Notes: a model not told the origin generated them from the sequence alone. DNA of 64,000 bases from an uncultured Pseudomonadales bacterium (GCA_947487765.1 CANKXO010000004.1:62001-126000), one strand, 5' to 3'. Shown: positions 19,924 to 29,701, counted from the first letter of the stretch. Made by a program: numbers and translations.

Positions 19924-20487
19924 TTATTTTAAATACTCATTTTTCAGATCAACATAATTTTGAGCGGAATAAACAAAGTAACCTTTTTCTGATTCTTTCA
20001 ATGGCCTTATTTCTTTAAACGGGCTGCCCATATACATAAAACCGCTTTTCAATACCTTGCCTGGTGGGACGAGAGTTCCTGCGCCAATGACGACATCGTC
20101 CTCTACTACCGCACCATCAAGAATGGTGGACCCAATTCCAACCAGTACTCGATTGCCTATCGTGCAACCATGAAGCGTGGCGCAGTGACCAATCGTTACA
20201 TCGTCTCCAATCGTGAGTGGCCAGCCATCGGGCACGAGATCTGATGCATGCGTAATATGTAATACGGAGTTATCTTGGACACTGACGCGAGCACCAATAC
20301 GAATACGGTGCATATCGCCTCGAATAACGGCGCATGGCCATATGGAACAATCATCCCCTATTTCTACATCGCCAATAACGACACTGGCGGGGTCAACAAA
20401 TACCCCTTTCCCTAGTTTAGGGGTAGTACCATTAAACGTGCGGATGGCGGGATAGTTTTCAGGATAGTTGTTGTCTATTGCAGGCAT
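19924..20487 (-). CDS. Gamma-carbonic-anhydrase-like hexapeptide-repeat protein
   Basis: Left-handed beta-helix protein of the YrdA/CaiE gamma-carbonic anhydrase family. Hexapeptide repeats run through the middle (VIGDVEIGDDCSIW, IGDDVTIGHCATLHG, VLVGIGSTILDG). The zinc-type histidines are in LHITHASD and IGHCATLHG. I place the start at the ATG at 20487 (187 residues) because family members begin just before the first repeat. An in-frame ATG at 20601 would add 38 hydrophobic-to-polar residues, and its AAAGG stands too close to the start. Function in many bacteria is unproved; carbonic anhydrase activity is inference. Confidence 0.85.
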   Translation of the reverse strand: MPAIDNNYPENYPAIRTFNGTTPKLGKGVFVDPASVVIGDVEIGDDCSIWPCAVIRGDMHRIRIGARVSVQDNSVLHITHASDLVPDGWPLTIGDDVTIGHCATLHGCTIGNRVLVGIGSTILDGAVVEDDVVIGAGTLVPPGKVLKSGFMYMGSPFKEIRPLKESEKGYFVYSAQNYVDLKNEYLK

Positions 20488-20650
20488 AGTAAAGTGACCC
20501 AATAATTCTGTAGTATGATTACTAGAAATCTTTGCAGGAATACTTTTGTCTAATATGTAAGCAAAAACTCTATATAGAAAGGTTGATAGCCATATTGTCA
20601 TCCTTTCGTCACTCTATATCAATACGTAAACACTTATTAAAAAGAGACTT

Positions 20651-22678
20651 ATGAACAATCCATTACTTGAAGAACATCACCTACCCCCTTTCAGTGATAT
20701 TAAACTCGATCACATCAAGCCAGCGGTAGAATCACGTATCGAGCAGGTTTGGTCTGTGTTAAATACTCAACTGGCTGCTATTGAGCAAGGTGAGGCGCCC
20801 TCTTGGGCAAACTTAGTGGCTCCATTTGAAGAGGCATCAGACTTATTAAGCCAAAGCTGGTCACCTGTCAGTCATCTTAATGGCGTGCAAAATAGTGATG
20901 AGCTGCGCGAGGTATATACCGATTGCATACAGATGCTCACCGACTTTGGTACAGCCATTGATCAGCACCAACCACTCTATAAAGCGTATGAGGCGCTGGC
21001 ATCCAGTTCAGGTTTCAATGACCTAAGCATTCCACAGCAAAAAGTTATTACTGATGCTTTGCGCGATTTTCGTTTGGCCGGTGTGGCCTTACCTGATGAC
21101 AAAAAGCAACGCTATGGAGAGATTCAAAAGCGCTTATCCACACTCGGAATGGATTTTTCCAATAATGTACTTGATTCAACTCAAGCCTGGCACAGGCAGT
21201 TTGACAGTAAAGAATCCCTAGATGGTTTACCTGAAAGTGCGCTTGCTAGTGCAGAACAAACAGCGACACAAAAAGAACTATCGGGCTATGTGATTACTCT
21301 TGATATGCCTTCTTATCAGGCAGTAATTACCTATGCTAATGATCGCGAGTTACGCGAGGAAATTTATACTGCATTTGCCACCCGAGCAACGACAGGCGAT
21401 TGGGATAATACAGCACTCATAGATGAGACGTTATCGTTACGACATGAACTTGCATTGCTATTAGGGTTTGATAACTATGCTGAGTTATCCTTAGCGACCA
21501 AAATGGCAGAGTCTCCAAAACAAGTCATCGAATTTCTTAAGCAGTTAGCAGAAAAATCGTTGCCGGTTGCGAAGCAAGATTTGCAAGCACTAAAAGATTT
21601 TGCTCAAAGTGAACACGGTATTTCTAATTTGCAAGCATGGGATGTCAGCTACTACAGTGAAAAGTTACGACAAAAGGATTATGCAATATCTCAAGAGGAA
21701 CTGCGTCCTTACTTTCCTGCTGAGCGTGTGATGCAAGGTATGTTTTCTGTTGTTAACAAATTGTTTGGTATCGATATAAATGCTGTCAGTACGGCCAATT
21801 TATATCATAGCGATGTTCGTTTTTTTGAAATAAAAAAAGATGGTGAAGTCCTCGCCTACTTTTATTTTGATATTTACGCTCGTGATAAAAAACGTGGTGG
21901 CGCTTGGATGGCTGACTGTCGTACTCGCCGAATAAGAAATCAAAAAATACAATTACCCGTTGCTTATCTTACGTGTAATTTTACACCGCCTGTTGGTGAG
22001 ACACCTTCTTTACTAACGCATCAAGAAGTGACGACGCTATTTCATGAGTTCGGTCACGGATTACATCATATGCTGACACAAATGACCGAAGCAGCTATTA
22101 GTGGTATTGCCGGTGTTGCTTGGGACGCTGTGGAATTACCCAGCCAGTTTTTAGAGAATTGGTGTTGGGAAAAAGAAGTTATCCCAATGATTTCTGGCCA
22201 TTATAAAACGGGAGAAACATTACCCGAAGATCTGCTGAATAAAATGTTAGCGGCCAAAAATTTTCAGTCAGGCATGCAAATGGTTCGCCAAATAGAATTT
22301 GCGTTGTTTGATTTTTTATTGCACGCAGAGTATGAGCCTGATACACCTAAGCCCGTGCAGCGATTGCTCAATGAAGTGCGTGAACAAGTAGCCGTTATGA
22401 CTCCGCCGGCATTTAATAAATTTCAAAATAGTTTTAGCCATATTTTTGCAGGTGGTTATGCTGCTGGCTATTACAGTTATAAATGGGCTGAAGTGTTATC
22501 AGCTGATGCCTACTCTTTATTTGAAGAAAAAGGTATTTTTGATAAAGCGACAGGAGAGCATTTTTTACATACGGTACTAGCTAATGGCGGAGCACAAGAG
22601 CCTATGGAATTGTTTAAAGCGTTTCGAGGCCGTGAACCAACAACTGATGCCCTGCTTCGTCATGGCGGAATTATTTAA
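20651..22678 (+). CDS. prlC: Oligopeptidase A (M3 metallopeptidase)
   Basis: Cytoplasmic zinc oligopeptidase of the thimet family, 675 residues, which degrades short peptides, including cleaved signal peptides. The zinc motif HEFGH starts at H465. The substrate region GGYAAGYYSYKWAEV is conserved near the C-terminus. GAGAC lies 7 bases before the ATG. It is followed by the YheV-type gene, the same pair seen in Pseudomonas-like genomes. Confidence 0.95.
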   Translation: MNNPLLEEHHLPPFSDIKLDHIKPAVESRIEQVWSVLNTQLAAIEQGEAPSWANLVAPFEEASDLLSQSWSPVSHLNGVQNSDELREVYTDCIQMLTDFGTAIDQHQPLYKAYEALASSSGFNDLSIPQQKVITDALRDFRLAGVALPDDKKQRYGEIQKRLSTLGMDFSNNVLDSTQAWHRQFDSKESLDGLPESALASAEQTATQKELSGYVITLDMPSYQAVITYANDRELREEIYTAFATRATTGDWDNTALIDETLSLRHELALLLGFDNYAELSLATKMAESPKQVIEFLKQLAEKSLPVAKQDLQALKDFAQSEHGISNLQAWDVSYYSEKLRQKDYAISQEELRPYFPAERVMQGMFSVVNKLFGIDINAVSTANLYHSDVRFFEIKKDGEVLAYFYFDIYARDKKRGGAWMADCRTRRIRNQKIQLPVAYLTCNFTPPVGETPSLLTHQEVTTLFHEFGHGLHHMLTQMTEAAISGIAGVAWDAVELPSQFLENWCWEKEVIPMISGHYKTGETLPEDLLNKMLAAKNFQSGMQMVRQIEFALFDFLLHAEYEPDTPKPVQRLLNEVREQVAVMTPPAFNKFQNSFSHIFAGGYAAGYYSYKWAEVLSADAYSLFEEKGIFDKATGEHFLHTVLANGGAQEPMELFKAFRGREPTTDALLRHGGII

Positions 22679-22775
22679 TTTTCACCAATAAATTTATATA
22701 AATTAAAATAGGCGAACAGATTATACTGATATTTATTGTCGTGTATTCTGCTTCGCCATGCGAAGTGAATAAATT

Positions 22776-23030
22776 ATGGTATCTAAAGTAAAAAAACGAT
22801 TCATTGCCGGTGCTGTCTGTCCGCGTTGCTCAGAGATGGATAAATTAATGATGTACAAGGAAGATGAGAAAAATTTTCGAGAGTGTATCAGTTGTGGCTT
22901 TAAAGATGAAATGCGTTTTCAGCAACAAACACGCGAATTAGAAACGCGGGTTAACCTTTCGCAAGAGATAAAAAAATCAGAAACACAAGTTTTAACACTC
23001 GATCCTACGGGCAGTAAGCGAAAGCAATAA
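22776..23030 (+). CDS. YheV-type zinc ribbon protein
   Basis: Protein of 84 residues with two CxxC knuckles, CPRC and CISC, about 22 residues apart, forming a probable zinc ribbon. The start KKRFIAGAVCPRC matches the YheV family (RKRFIAGAxCPxC). The C-terminal half is charged and probably disordered. Function is unknown for the family. Conservation next to prlC suggests co-transcription. Confidence 0.85.
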   Translation: MVSKVKKRFIAGAVCPRCSEMDKLMMYKEDEKNFRECISCGFKDEMRFQQQTRELETRVNLSQEIKKSETQVLTLDPTGSKRKQ

Positions 23031-23043
23031 AGGTGTGAGTTTG

Positions 23044-23697
23044 TTAATAGTTGCCTATTTGTAAATCACCAGAGAAGTTCTTAGTAAAGCAGGGCCAACG
23101 TTTTAGTATGTCATCCCAGCCTTCTATTTTTCTTTTCTCTATAAGAAATTTAACTTCTTCTTGCTCAAAAACTTTTTTATCACTTTCTGTTGTTTCGACA
23201 GACAACAACACAAGATGATCTAATTGATTCGCCAGCTCATCGCCGATCAATGCATGAGAAACAATATTTGTCATACTCATATCGACAGGGGCGAGTGGAA
23301 TGGACGTTAAGCTCATGATCTGATCGTTCACTTCTTCTAAGAGTCGATTGCTGAGATAAGCTTTGTATAACATACCTCTTAGTTCCTCGAACGGTTTCAC
23401 TGCTCCTGGAGGATCGATGAAATAGGCACAGGCCAAGTTCAAAAATGGCTTCATGTATCCTTCAAGCTTGGCCTCTTTTGTTAAGGCATTAAATGCCTCT
23501 AAATATTCAATAGCACTATCGACGTAGCCGATGACGAATTTCATTAAAACAGGGTTCGGAGTGTTGGAGCTAATGGATATAGCGTCATGCAATGTGCTGA
23601 GATTATCATCAATGTAGGCAGACATCTTGCCTTCATGAGCTTCTGCTTGTTTGGCGCTAATAATATCTTGTTTAATTTTTTTTAGGGCTACATCCAT
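23044..23697 (-). CDS. Protein of unknown function (217 aa)
   Basis: I do not recognise this protein. It is 217 residues, predicted mostly helical, soluble, without signal peptide or membrane segment. Features are a central FLNLACAYFIDPPGAVKPFEELRGMLYKAYL stretch region (about residues 85-115) and a C-terminal WDDILKRWPCF. It is convergent with the zinc ribbon gene, 13 bases apart, and its start faces the cox promoter region. It has normal codon use for the window. Confidence 0.7.
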   Translation of the reverse strand: MDVALKKIKQDIISAKQAEAHEGKMSAYIDDNLSTLHDAISISSNTPNPVLMKFVIGYVDSAIEYLEAFNALTKEAKLEGYMKPFLNLACAYFIDPPGAVKPFEELRGMLYKAYLSNRLLEEVNDQIMSLTSIPLAPVDMSMTNIVSHALIGDELANQLDHLVLLSVETTESDKKVFEQEEVKFLIEKRKIEGWDDILKRWPCFTKNFSGDLQIGNY

Positions 23698-24210
23698 AAA
23701 AAGTCAGGTTTTGTCATATTACTTTGAAAGGTACACACGATAGTTTTTAGGGGCGTACTTGATAAAGCATAGACCAAGTTTGCGAATTATGAAGGAAATG
23801 TTGCCGATGAGAGATTTGGTTAGTATTTGAACGATACAGTTTGAAAAATGAGACTTATCGTCATTAGCAGCGAAAAATTGGCTTAATTCAGCCCTAAAAC
23901 ATTGACATTTTTTACTGTCTGTGGCCCTCTATGCACCTGAGGTTGCAACACCCAAGAGCAGTTGTTGGTAAGCCCACTTGGACTTCAGCAGTTTGCAGTA
24001 CAATCCTTTATTCGCAACAACAAAAATCTTAATCTGCGGGTTAATGGTCTGTACTTTTGCTCAGGAAAAATGCTCGAGAGTATCGTTAAGCATTTGGTGT
24101 TTCTTCTAGTTCGATTTAATAATAAGTCGTACGAACTGGCAGATTGTAACCACAGCAACCATATATAAGTCCGAAGTACTAACAATAATTATTACGGAGA
24201 CATTTGGGCA
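23698..24210. other. Intergenic region upstream of the cytochrome oxidase operon
   Basis: 513 bases between divergent genes; it must carry the coxB promoter. A TTGACA is at 23902-23907 but I see no good -10 at 16-18 bases from it. A TATATAA at 24161-24167 lies nearer coxB but lacks a clear -35. The 68-codon open frame at 23962-24168 looks non-coding. No tRNA or terminator is visible. Confidence 0.3.
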
Positions 24211-25356
24211 ATGTTAAACACAGTAAACCGGCTTATGGCCCGGTTATTTAGCTCTGCATTCCTATTGACCGCTAGCGGTTATACCCTTGCAGAAGGGGGA
24301 GAACGCTCCACCATTAATATGCCAATAGGGGTTACGCCCATAAGTCAGGATGTCTATGGCTTACACATGGATATTTTCTGGTGGTGTGTCGGTATTGGTG
24401 TTGTCGTTTTTGGTGTTATGTTCTATTCAATGATCGTTCACCGTAAAGCGAACGGAGCCAAAGCAGCAAATTTTCACGATAGCTTAGCGTTGGAGGTCAC
24501 TTGGACGATTCTTCCTTTTGTTATTCTGATCATTATGGCTATACCTGCTACCAAAAGCCTGATCAATCTATACGATACCTCTGAGTCTGAGGTTGATGTG
24601 GTTGTCACTGGCTATCAATGGTATTGGGGTTATGAGTATCTCGATCAAGACGTTAGCTTTTTTAGCCGCTTAAGTACCCCGCAAGAACAAATTCGTAATG
24701 AGGCCCCTAAAGGTGAGAATTATCTTTTAGAGGTCGATGAGCCTTTAGTTATCCCTATCAACAAAAAAATCCGCTTTTTGGTGACCTCCAACGATGTCAT
24801 TCATGCATGGTGGGTTCCTGATTTTGCCGTTAAACGTGATGCAATACCCGGTTATATCAATGAGTCTTGGGCTAAAGTTGAAAAGCCAGGCCTCTACAGA
24901 GGTGTTTGTGCCGAGCTGTGTGGTAAAGATCACGGCTTTATGCCAATTGTGGTTAAAGCGGTACCGGAAGCTGAGTATGAAACTTGGTTAGCGGATCGTC
25001 GCGAACAAGCCCAAAAAATTAAAGAGCTAGCAAAGAAAACATTCACCTTGGAAGAGTTAATGGCTCAGGGTGAACAAGTCTATGGTCAGGCCTGTTTGGC
25101 TTGTCATGGCGCCAACGGCGAAGGGGGGGTCGGCAAGGCTATTGCCGGCAGCCCCATCGCCACCGGCGATATTGCTGCGCATCTTGACATAGTGGTTAAT
25201 GGCAGCAGCGTTAACCCTGCTATGGCGGCGTTTAAAGATACCCTATCTGAGGTAGACACAGCCGCAGTGATTACTTACCAACGAAACGCGTTTGGTAACA
25301 ACACAGGTGAGCTGGTTCAGCCCATCGATATTCTTAAATTCAAGCAAGGCAAGTAA
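24211..25356 (+). CDS. coxB: Cytochrome c oxidase subunit II with fused cytochrome c domain (caa3 type)
   Basis: Subunit II of an aa3-type terminal oxidase, 381 residues, accepting electrons from cytochrome c at the CuA centre. There is an N-terminal signal region, two membrane segments (about residues 50-75 and 90-115), then the periplasmic cupredoxin domain. The CuA ligands are C233, C237 and H241 in CAELCGKDH. A C-terminal cytochrome c domain carries C295-LAC298-H299. This fused form marks a caa3-type oxidase. It is followed by coxA after 14 bases. Confidence 0.95.
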   Translation: MLNTVNRLMARLFSSAFLLTASGYTLAEGGERSTINMPIGVTPISQDVYGLHMDIFWWCVGIGVVVFGVMFYSMIVHRKANGAKAANFHDSLALEVTWTILPFVILIIMAIPATKSLINLYDTSESEVDVVVTGYQWYWGYEYLDQDVSFFSRLSTPQEQIRNEAPKGENYLLEVDEPLVIPINKKIRFLVTSNDVIHAWWVPDFAVKRDAIPGYINESWAKVEKPGLYRGVCAELCGKDHGFMPIVVKAVPEAEYETWLADRREQAQKIKELAKKTFTLEELMAQGEQVYGQACLACHGANGEGGVGKAIAGSPIATGDIAAHLDIVVNGSSVNPAMAAFKDTLSEVDTAAVITYQRNAFGNNTGELVQPIDILKFKQGK

Positions 25357-25370
25357 GGGGAGATAGAATA

Positions 25371-26921
25371 ATGGCCCATGGTCCTGCTAAAGGTTTTACT
25401 CGGTGGTTGTATACCACCAATCATAAAGATATTGGTTCGATGTATCTTTGGTTCAGTTTTGCAATGTTCCTGCTTGGGGGCGTATTCGCTCTTGTGATTC
25501 GAGCAGAGCTATTTGAGCCAGGTCTACAGATTGTTGAGCCAGGCTTTTTCAACCAAATGACAACCATGCACGGTTTAGTGATGGTATTCGGTGCGGTCAT
25601 GCCAGCTTTTGTTGGTTTGGCGAACTGGATGATTCCAATGATGGTCGGTGCGCCTGATATGGCCCTGCCGAGGATGAATAACTGGAGTTTCTGGATTCTT
25701 CCTTTTGCTTTCGCAATGATGGTATCAACGTTGTTTATGGAAGGCGGTGGCCCTAACTTTGGTTGGACATTCTACGCGCCCCTTTCTACTACCTACGCAC
25801 CTCCTAGCGTGACATTCTTTATTTTCGCCGTACATATTATGGGTGCCAGTTCAATCATGGGCTCAATTAATATTATTGCGACAATCCTGAATATGCGCGC
25901 ACCAGGCATGACATTAATGAAGATGCCGTTATTCGTATGGACCTGGTTAATTACAGCCTACTTACTGATTGCGGTAATGCCAGTGCTTGCCGGTGTTGTG
26001 ACGATGATGCTGATGGATATCCATTTTGGCACAAGCTTCTTCGATGCAGCGGGTGGTGGTGACCCTGTCTTATTCCAGCATGTTTTCTGGTTCTTCGGGC
26101 ACCCTGAAGTGTATATTATGATTTTGCCGGCCTTTGGTATCGTTAGTGCGATTATTCCTACGTTTGCTCGTAAGCCACTATTTGGTTATTCCTCAATGGT
26201 TTATGCAACTGCATCAATTGCCTTCTTAAGCTTTATCGTATGGGCGCACCATATGTTTACGGTGGGGATGCCAATTGCGGGTGAGCTATTCTTTATGTAT
26301 GCGACGATGCTGATTGCTGTGCCGACAGGGGTTAAAGTCTTTAACTGGGTAACGACAATGTTTCGTGGCTCAATGACTTTTGAAACACCAATGTTGTTCT
26401 CCATTGCATTTGTTATTTTGTTTACTATCGGTGGGTTCTCTGGGTTGATGTTGGCGATTGCGCCAGCGGATTTCCAATACCATGATACGTATTTTGTTGT
26501 GGCGCATTTCCACTATGTATTAGTGCCCGGTGCTATCTTCTCGATTACTGCGGGTGTGTATTACTGGTTGCCTAAATGGTGCGGCAATATGTACAACGAA
26601 ACCATGGGTAAATTACAGTTCTGGTTAGCCTTTATCGGTTTGAATCTAACTTTTTTCCCTATGCACTTTGTAGGTTTGGCAGGAATGCAGCGTCGTGTGC
26701 CAGACTATAACCAATTCTTTGCTGATTTTAATATGTTATCTAGTATGGGCGCATTCTTGTTTGGGGCAGCACAGATACTGTTATTGTATAACGTGATTTC
26801 TACCATTATGGGTGGCAAGAAGGCGACGGATGAAGTGTGGGAAAATCCTGAAGGCTTAGAATGGACGGTGGCATCACCTGCGCCATACCACACATTTTCT
26901 ACGCCGCCGGAAGTGAAATAG
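25371..26921 (+). CDS. coxA: Cytochrome c oxidase subunit I
   Basis: Catalytic heme-copper subunit, 516 residues with about 12 membrane helices. It contains the heme a ligand region TTMHGLVMVFGAVMP, the CuB/His-Tyr motif GHPEVYIMILPAFG (the Tyr and E286-type Glu of A-family oxidases), the CuB histidines in WAHHMFTVGM, and HDTYFVVAHFHYVL. The residues mark a proton-pumping A1-type enzyme. A GGGGAG ribosome site precedes the ATG. It is the second gene of the cox operon. Confidence 0.97.
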   Translation: MAHGPAKGFTRWLYTTNHKDIGSMYLWFSFAMFLLGGVFALVIRAELFEPGLQIVEPGFFNQMTTMHGLVMVFGAVMPAFVGLANWMIPMMVGAPDMALPRMNNWSFWILPFAFAMMVSTLFMEGGGPNFGWTFYAPLSTTYAPPSVTFFIFAVHIMGASSIMGSINIIATILNMRAPGMTLMKMPLFVWTWLITAYLLIAVMPVLAGVVTMMLMDIHFGTSFFDAAGGGDPVLFQHVFWFFGHPEVYIMILPAFGIVSAIIPTFARKPLFGYSSMVYATASIAFLSFIVWAHHMFTVGMPIAGELFFMYATMLIAVPTGVKVFNWVTTMFRGSMTFETPMLFSIAFVILFTIGGFSGLMLAIAPADFQYHDTYFVVAHFHYVLVPGAIFSITAGVYYWLPKWCGNMYNETMGKLQFWLAFIGLNLTFFPMHFVGLAGMQRRVPDYNQFFADFNMLSSMGAFLFGAAQILLLYNVISTIMGGKKATDEVWENPEGLEWTVASPAPYHTFSTPPEVK

Positions 26922-26998
26922 GCGTTACATAACGAATATTGAGCTATTTCTAATAAAAGGCTATAGCTCAATCAAATGTCACGAAAGGCAAGAGCAAA

Positions 26999-27613
26999 AT
27001 GATGAAGCGCTTTTGGCAAGATAATTCAACACCGATGTTATGCACTAAACTAGGCGTAACTGTTGTGGCGATGTTTTCTTTTGCCATTTTTATCATGCCT
27101 CCCTTGTACGATTTATTTTGTGATATTACTGGGCTAAACGGTAAGACGGGTGACGCTTATGTTCTAGAGGAATCATCGAGTATCAATGATTTAGGTGTTG
27201 ATACCTCTCGAAAAATAAAAGTACAGTTTATTGCCTCTAATAATGAAAATATGCCGTGGGAATTTCGGCCAACTATCAAGACTATCGAAGTTCATCCTGG
27301 TGAAGTGGCAGTCATTAATTATTTTGCACACAACCCTACTCAGCGAGATATGGTTGCTCAAGCGGTGCCTAGTTTAGTCCCCTTTAAGGCAGCCAACTAT
27401 TTTCATAAAACAGAATGCTTTTGTTTTAATCAGCAACCATTAGCCGCAGGTGAAAGTGCTGAATTAGGTTTAAGTTTTATTGTCGATTTGGAAGTGCCAA
27501 AGCAGGTCAATACGATTACTTTATCGTACACAATATTTGACATCACCAATCAGCAACAAGCAAAAACGGTAGATGAAAAACCATCGTCTGTCGTACTAGC
27601 AACAGTCAATTAA
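26999..27613 (+). CDS. ctaG: Cytochrome c oxidase assembly protein CtaG/Cox11 (CuB insertion)
   Basis: Membrane-anchored copper chaperone that loads the CuB site of subunit I. It has 204 residues, one N-terminal membrane helix (about residues 18-38), and a periplasmic beta domain. The copper-binding pair is in ECFCFNQQPL, and the family motifs MPWEFRPT and FVDLEVP-like (FIVDLEVPK) are present. It lies between coxA and coxC, its usual position. Two adjacent ATGs (26999 and 27002) are possible starts. Confidence 0.93.
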   Translation: MMKRFWQDNSTPMLCTKLGVTVVAMFSFAIFIMPPLYDLFCDITGLNGKTGDAYVLEESSSINDLGVDTSRKIKVQFIASNNENMPWEFRPTIKTIEVHPGEVAVINYFAHNPTQRDMVAQAVPSLVPFKAANYFHKTECFCFNQQPLAAGESAELGLSFIVDLEVPKQVNTITLSYTIFDITNQQQAKTVDEKPSSVVLATVN

Positions 27614-27655
27614 TATTTTTCAATAACAAATAAAAGAAGAAAGACGGAGAGTACT

Positions 27656-28555
27656 ATGGCGGGCGAAGGCACTTATTACGTTCCAGAGCAAAGTAAACTA
27701 CCTATCTTTGCCTCACTCGGCTTATTTTTGACGGTGTTTGGCGCAGGTAGCTGGATTAATGGTGGCAGTCCAACTACATTTGTCGTTGGTTTTGGAGTAA
27801 TGGCAATTGTTCTTTGGTGTTGGTTCAGTATAGTCATCACAGAAAATATGGCTGGTCTTAATGATGCCCAATTAAAGCGTTCGTACGTTTGGGGTATGGG
27901 TTGGTTTATTTTTAGTGAAGTGATGTTTTTTGCCGCATTCTTTGGTGCTTTGTATTACATTCGTCATATTTCTCTTCCTGAGTTGGGTGGTGACAATACA
28001 ACGAATCAGATTTTATGGTCTGGCTTTACTGAAGTGTGGCCCTTGATGACGACTCCAGATATGGCGGTTAATGGTGCTAATGCTAAAGTGCTTGGCCCCG
28101 ACATTAACATGAGTGTTACTACGGCAGAGTCGATTTTCACGTGGTTGCCTTTCTGGAATACGACTGTACTGTTGACCTCAAGTGTTACGGTTCATTTTGC
28201 TCATACCGCATTAAAAAATCACAATAAAAAAGGTTTTAACCTTTGGCTAGGTATTACGGTTGCCCTTGGTATTATCTTTTTATTCTTGCAGGCGGCAGAA
28301 TACATACACGCCTATGATGAAAACCTTAAAATAAATACAGGTGTTTATGGTACAACCTTCTTTATGTTAACCGGATTTCATGGTGCTCACGTGACATTGG
28401 GAACATTTATGTTATTGGTGATGTGGCTGCGTTCAGTTCTTAAAGGCCACTTTAAACACGAAGATTGTTTTGGGTTTGAAGCTGCTAGTTGGTATTGGCA
28501 CTTTGTTGATGTTGTCTGGGTAGGGTTGTTTATTTTTGTATATATTCTAGGTTAA
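27656..28555 (+). CDS. coxC: Cytochrome c oxidase subunit III
   Basis: Non-catalytic core subunit, 299 residues, seven membrane helices. The family motifs are GMGWFIFSEVMFFAAFF, TGFHGAHVTLGT and the C-terminal EAASWYWHFVDVVWVGLF. It stabilises the oxidase and its proton pumping. CGGAGAG lies just before the ATG. A strong hairpin downstream closes this transcript. Confidence 0.97.
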   Translation: MAGEGTYYVPEQSKLPIFASLGLFLTVFGAGSWINGGSPTTFVVGFGVMAIVLWCWFSIVITENMAGLNDAQLKRSYVWGMGWFIFSEVMFFAAFFGALYYIRHISLPELGGDNTTNQILWSGFTEVWPLMTTPDMAVNGANAKVLGPDINMSVTTAESIFTWLPFWNTTVLLTSSVTVHFAHTALKNHNKKGFNLWLGITVALGIIFLFLQAAEYIHAYDENLKINTGVYGTTFFMLTGFHGAHVTLGTFMLLVMWLRSVLKGHFKHEDCFGFEAASWYWHFVDVVWVGLFIFVYILG

Positions 28556-28562
28556 GAATTAC

Positions 28563-28596
28563 AAAAAGAGGGCGCAGATAATCTTGCCCTCTTTTT
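28563..28596. terminator. Bidirectional Rho-independent terminator after coxC
   Basis: AAAAAGAGGGC (28563-28573) and GCCCTCTTTTT (28586-28596) form an 11-base stem with a 12-base loop. The A and T arms give a U run in either direction, so it can end both the cox operon and the convergent minus-strand gene at 28608. Confidence 0.88.
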
Positions 28597-28607
28597 GTTT
28601 GTTGCTT

Positions 28608-28889
28608 TTATTGTTTTTTATTCTGTTGATCTAATTGTTGTTGAGTTTGTTGTTTTATCTGCTCTTTAGTAAATTTTGTATCCCAAGGCGCTCCGCTACC
28701 TAATTTGCCAGTATATAATCCATAAAATATAGTGCCCATTAGCAATACTGCTAATGAGATGCGAATGCCAAGAGCGTACAACCCCCGTTTACTAGGAGAC
28801 TCAATATCTTTTAGTAAAAAAATTAAACTGCTTGTTAAGCTAATAACAAGGCCGATAAACAGTAATACGACTAAAATTTTTAAATCCAT
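28608..28889 (-). CDS. DUF2909-type twin-transmembrane protein
   Basis: Protein of 93 residues with two membrane helices (about residues 4-26 and 36-60) and a Gln-rich C-terminal tail. The helix-turn-helix membrane layout with KRGLYALGIRISLAV between helices matches DUF2909, a family found in this same place (between coxC and surf1) in Pseudomonas. It is probably a small accessory factor for the oxidase, but no function has been shown. It is divergent from surf1, with only 30 bases between the starts. Confidence 0.8.
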   Translation of the reverse strand: MDLKILVVLLFIGLVISLTSSLIFLLKDIESPSKRGLYALGIRISLAVLLMGTIFYGLYTGKLGSGAPWDTKFTKEQIKQQTQQQLDQQNKKQ

Positions 28890-28919
28890 TGATTACCCCC
28901 TGATTGAGTAAATCATTTC

Positions 28920-29654
28920 GTGTCTGGTTCATCTTTGCAAAAAATTACCCAACAGATTAAATACCACTGGAAAATAACTTGCTTAGTTTTATTCTTTTTG
29001 CCGGTACTATTACGTTTAGGTTTCTGGCAATTAGAACGAGCAGAAGAAAAACAGCAATTGTTGACAGTGTACCAACAACAACGTGAGTTACCAGCGGTTC
29101 CGTTAAATGAATTGCCAGAAGAAAAACGCAATGTTTATCGCAGTGTGACGATGACAGGCTATTATGATGCAAAACAGTATTGGTTGTTGGACAATCAGCC
29201 ACGTAGCGGTAAAGTGGGTTATGAAGTGGTAATGCCTCTCATTGTTGGAGAGCGCCGAGTACTGATCAACCGAGGTTGGATAGAAGCAGCAAAGACAAGG
29301 GATCAATTGCCGAAAATAGATACTCCACTACAACAGGTTGTGGTTAATGGTTATCTTTATCCAATGCAGACTAATGCGGTGATCAAACATAGTGAAAGCG
29401 ATTTAACGGTTGATTGGCCTAAACGTGTTTTGCAGTTGGACGTTCAAGCAGCCTCGGTTGCTTTGCAAGCCAAGGTTGATCCATTATTGTTACGCCTTGA
29501 TGATGATAGTCCCAGTGCTTTGCTTACAGAATGGCCAGTTATTAATACTCAACCTGAAAAGCACCAGGGTTATGCTGTTCAGTGGTTTGCTATGGCATTG
29601 GCATTGATTTGTTTATATCTCTGGTTGTTGTTCAGAGATCGTAATGCAGTTTAG
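28920..29654 (+). CDS. SURF1 family cytochrome oxidase assembly protein
   Basis: SURF1/Shy1 protein, 244 residues, with an N-terminal helix (about residues 18-35) and a C-terminal helix (about 220-238) enclosing a periplasmic domain; it helps insert heme a into subunit I. Typical motifs are LGFWQLERAEEKQ, the GYEVVMPL core and VLINRGWI. The start is GTG 28920, preceded by no clear ribosome site; a TTG at 28932 is an alternative. It begins the gene set that runs to ctaB. Confidence 0.9.
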   Translation: MSGSSLQKITQQIKYHWKITCLVLFFLPVLLRLGFWQLERAEEKQQLLTVYQQQRELPAVPLNELPEEKRNVYRSVTMTGYYDAKQYWLLDNQPRSGKVGYEVVMPLIVGERRVLINRGWIEAAKTRDQLPKIDTPLQQVVVNGYLYPMQTNAVIKHSESDLTVDWPKRVLQLDVQAASVALQAKVDPLLLRLDDDSPSALLTEWPVINTQPEKHQGYAVQWFAMALALICLYLWLLFRDRNAV

Positions 29655-29701
29655 GAAAATCACTCGCCAAAAAAAGATCAATAGGAGCACTAAGAGAAAA
29701 A

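Noticed and set aside
23962-24168. 68-codon open frame upstream of coxB
   Set aside because: No ribosome site, no recognisable motif, and a composition expected by chance in this AT-rich control region.
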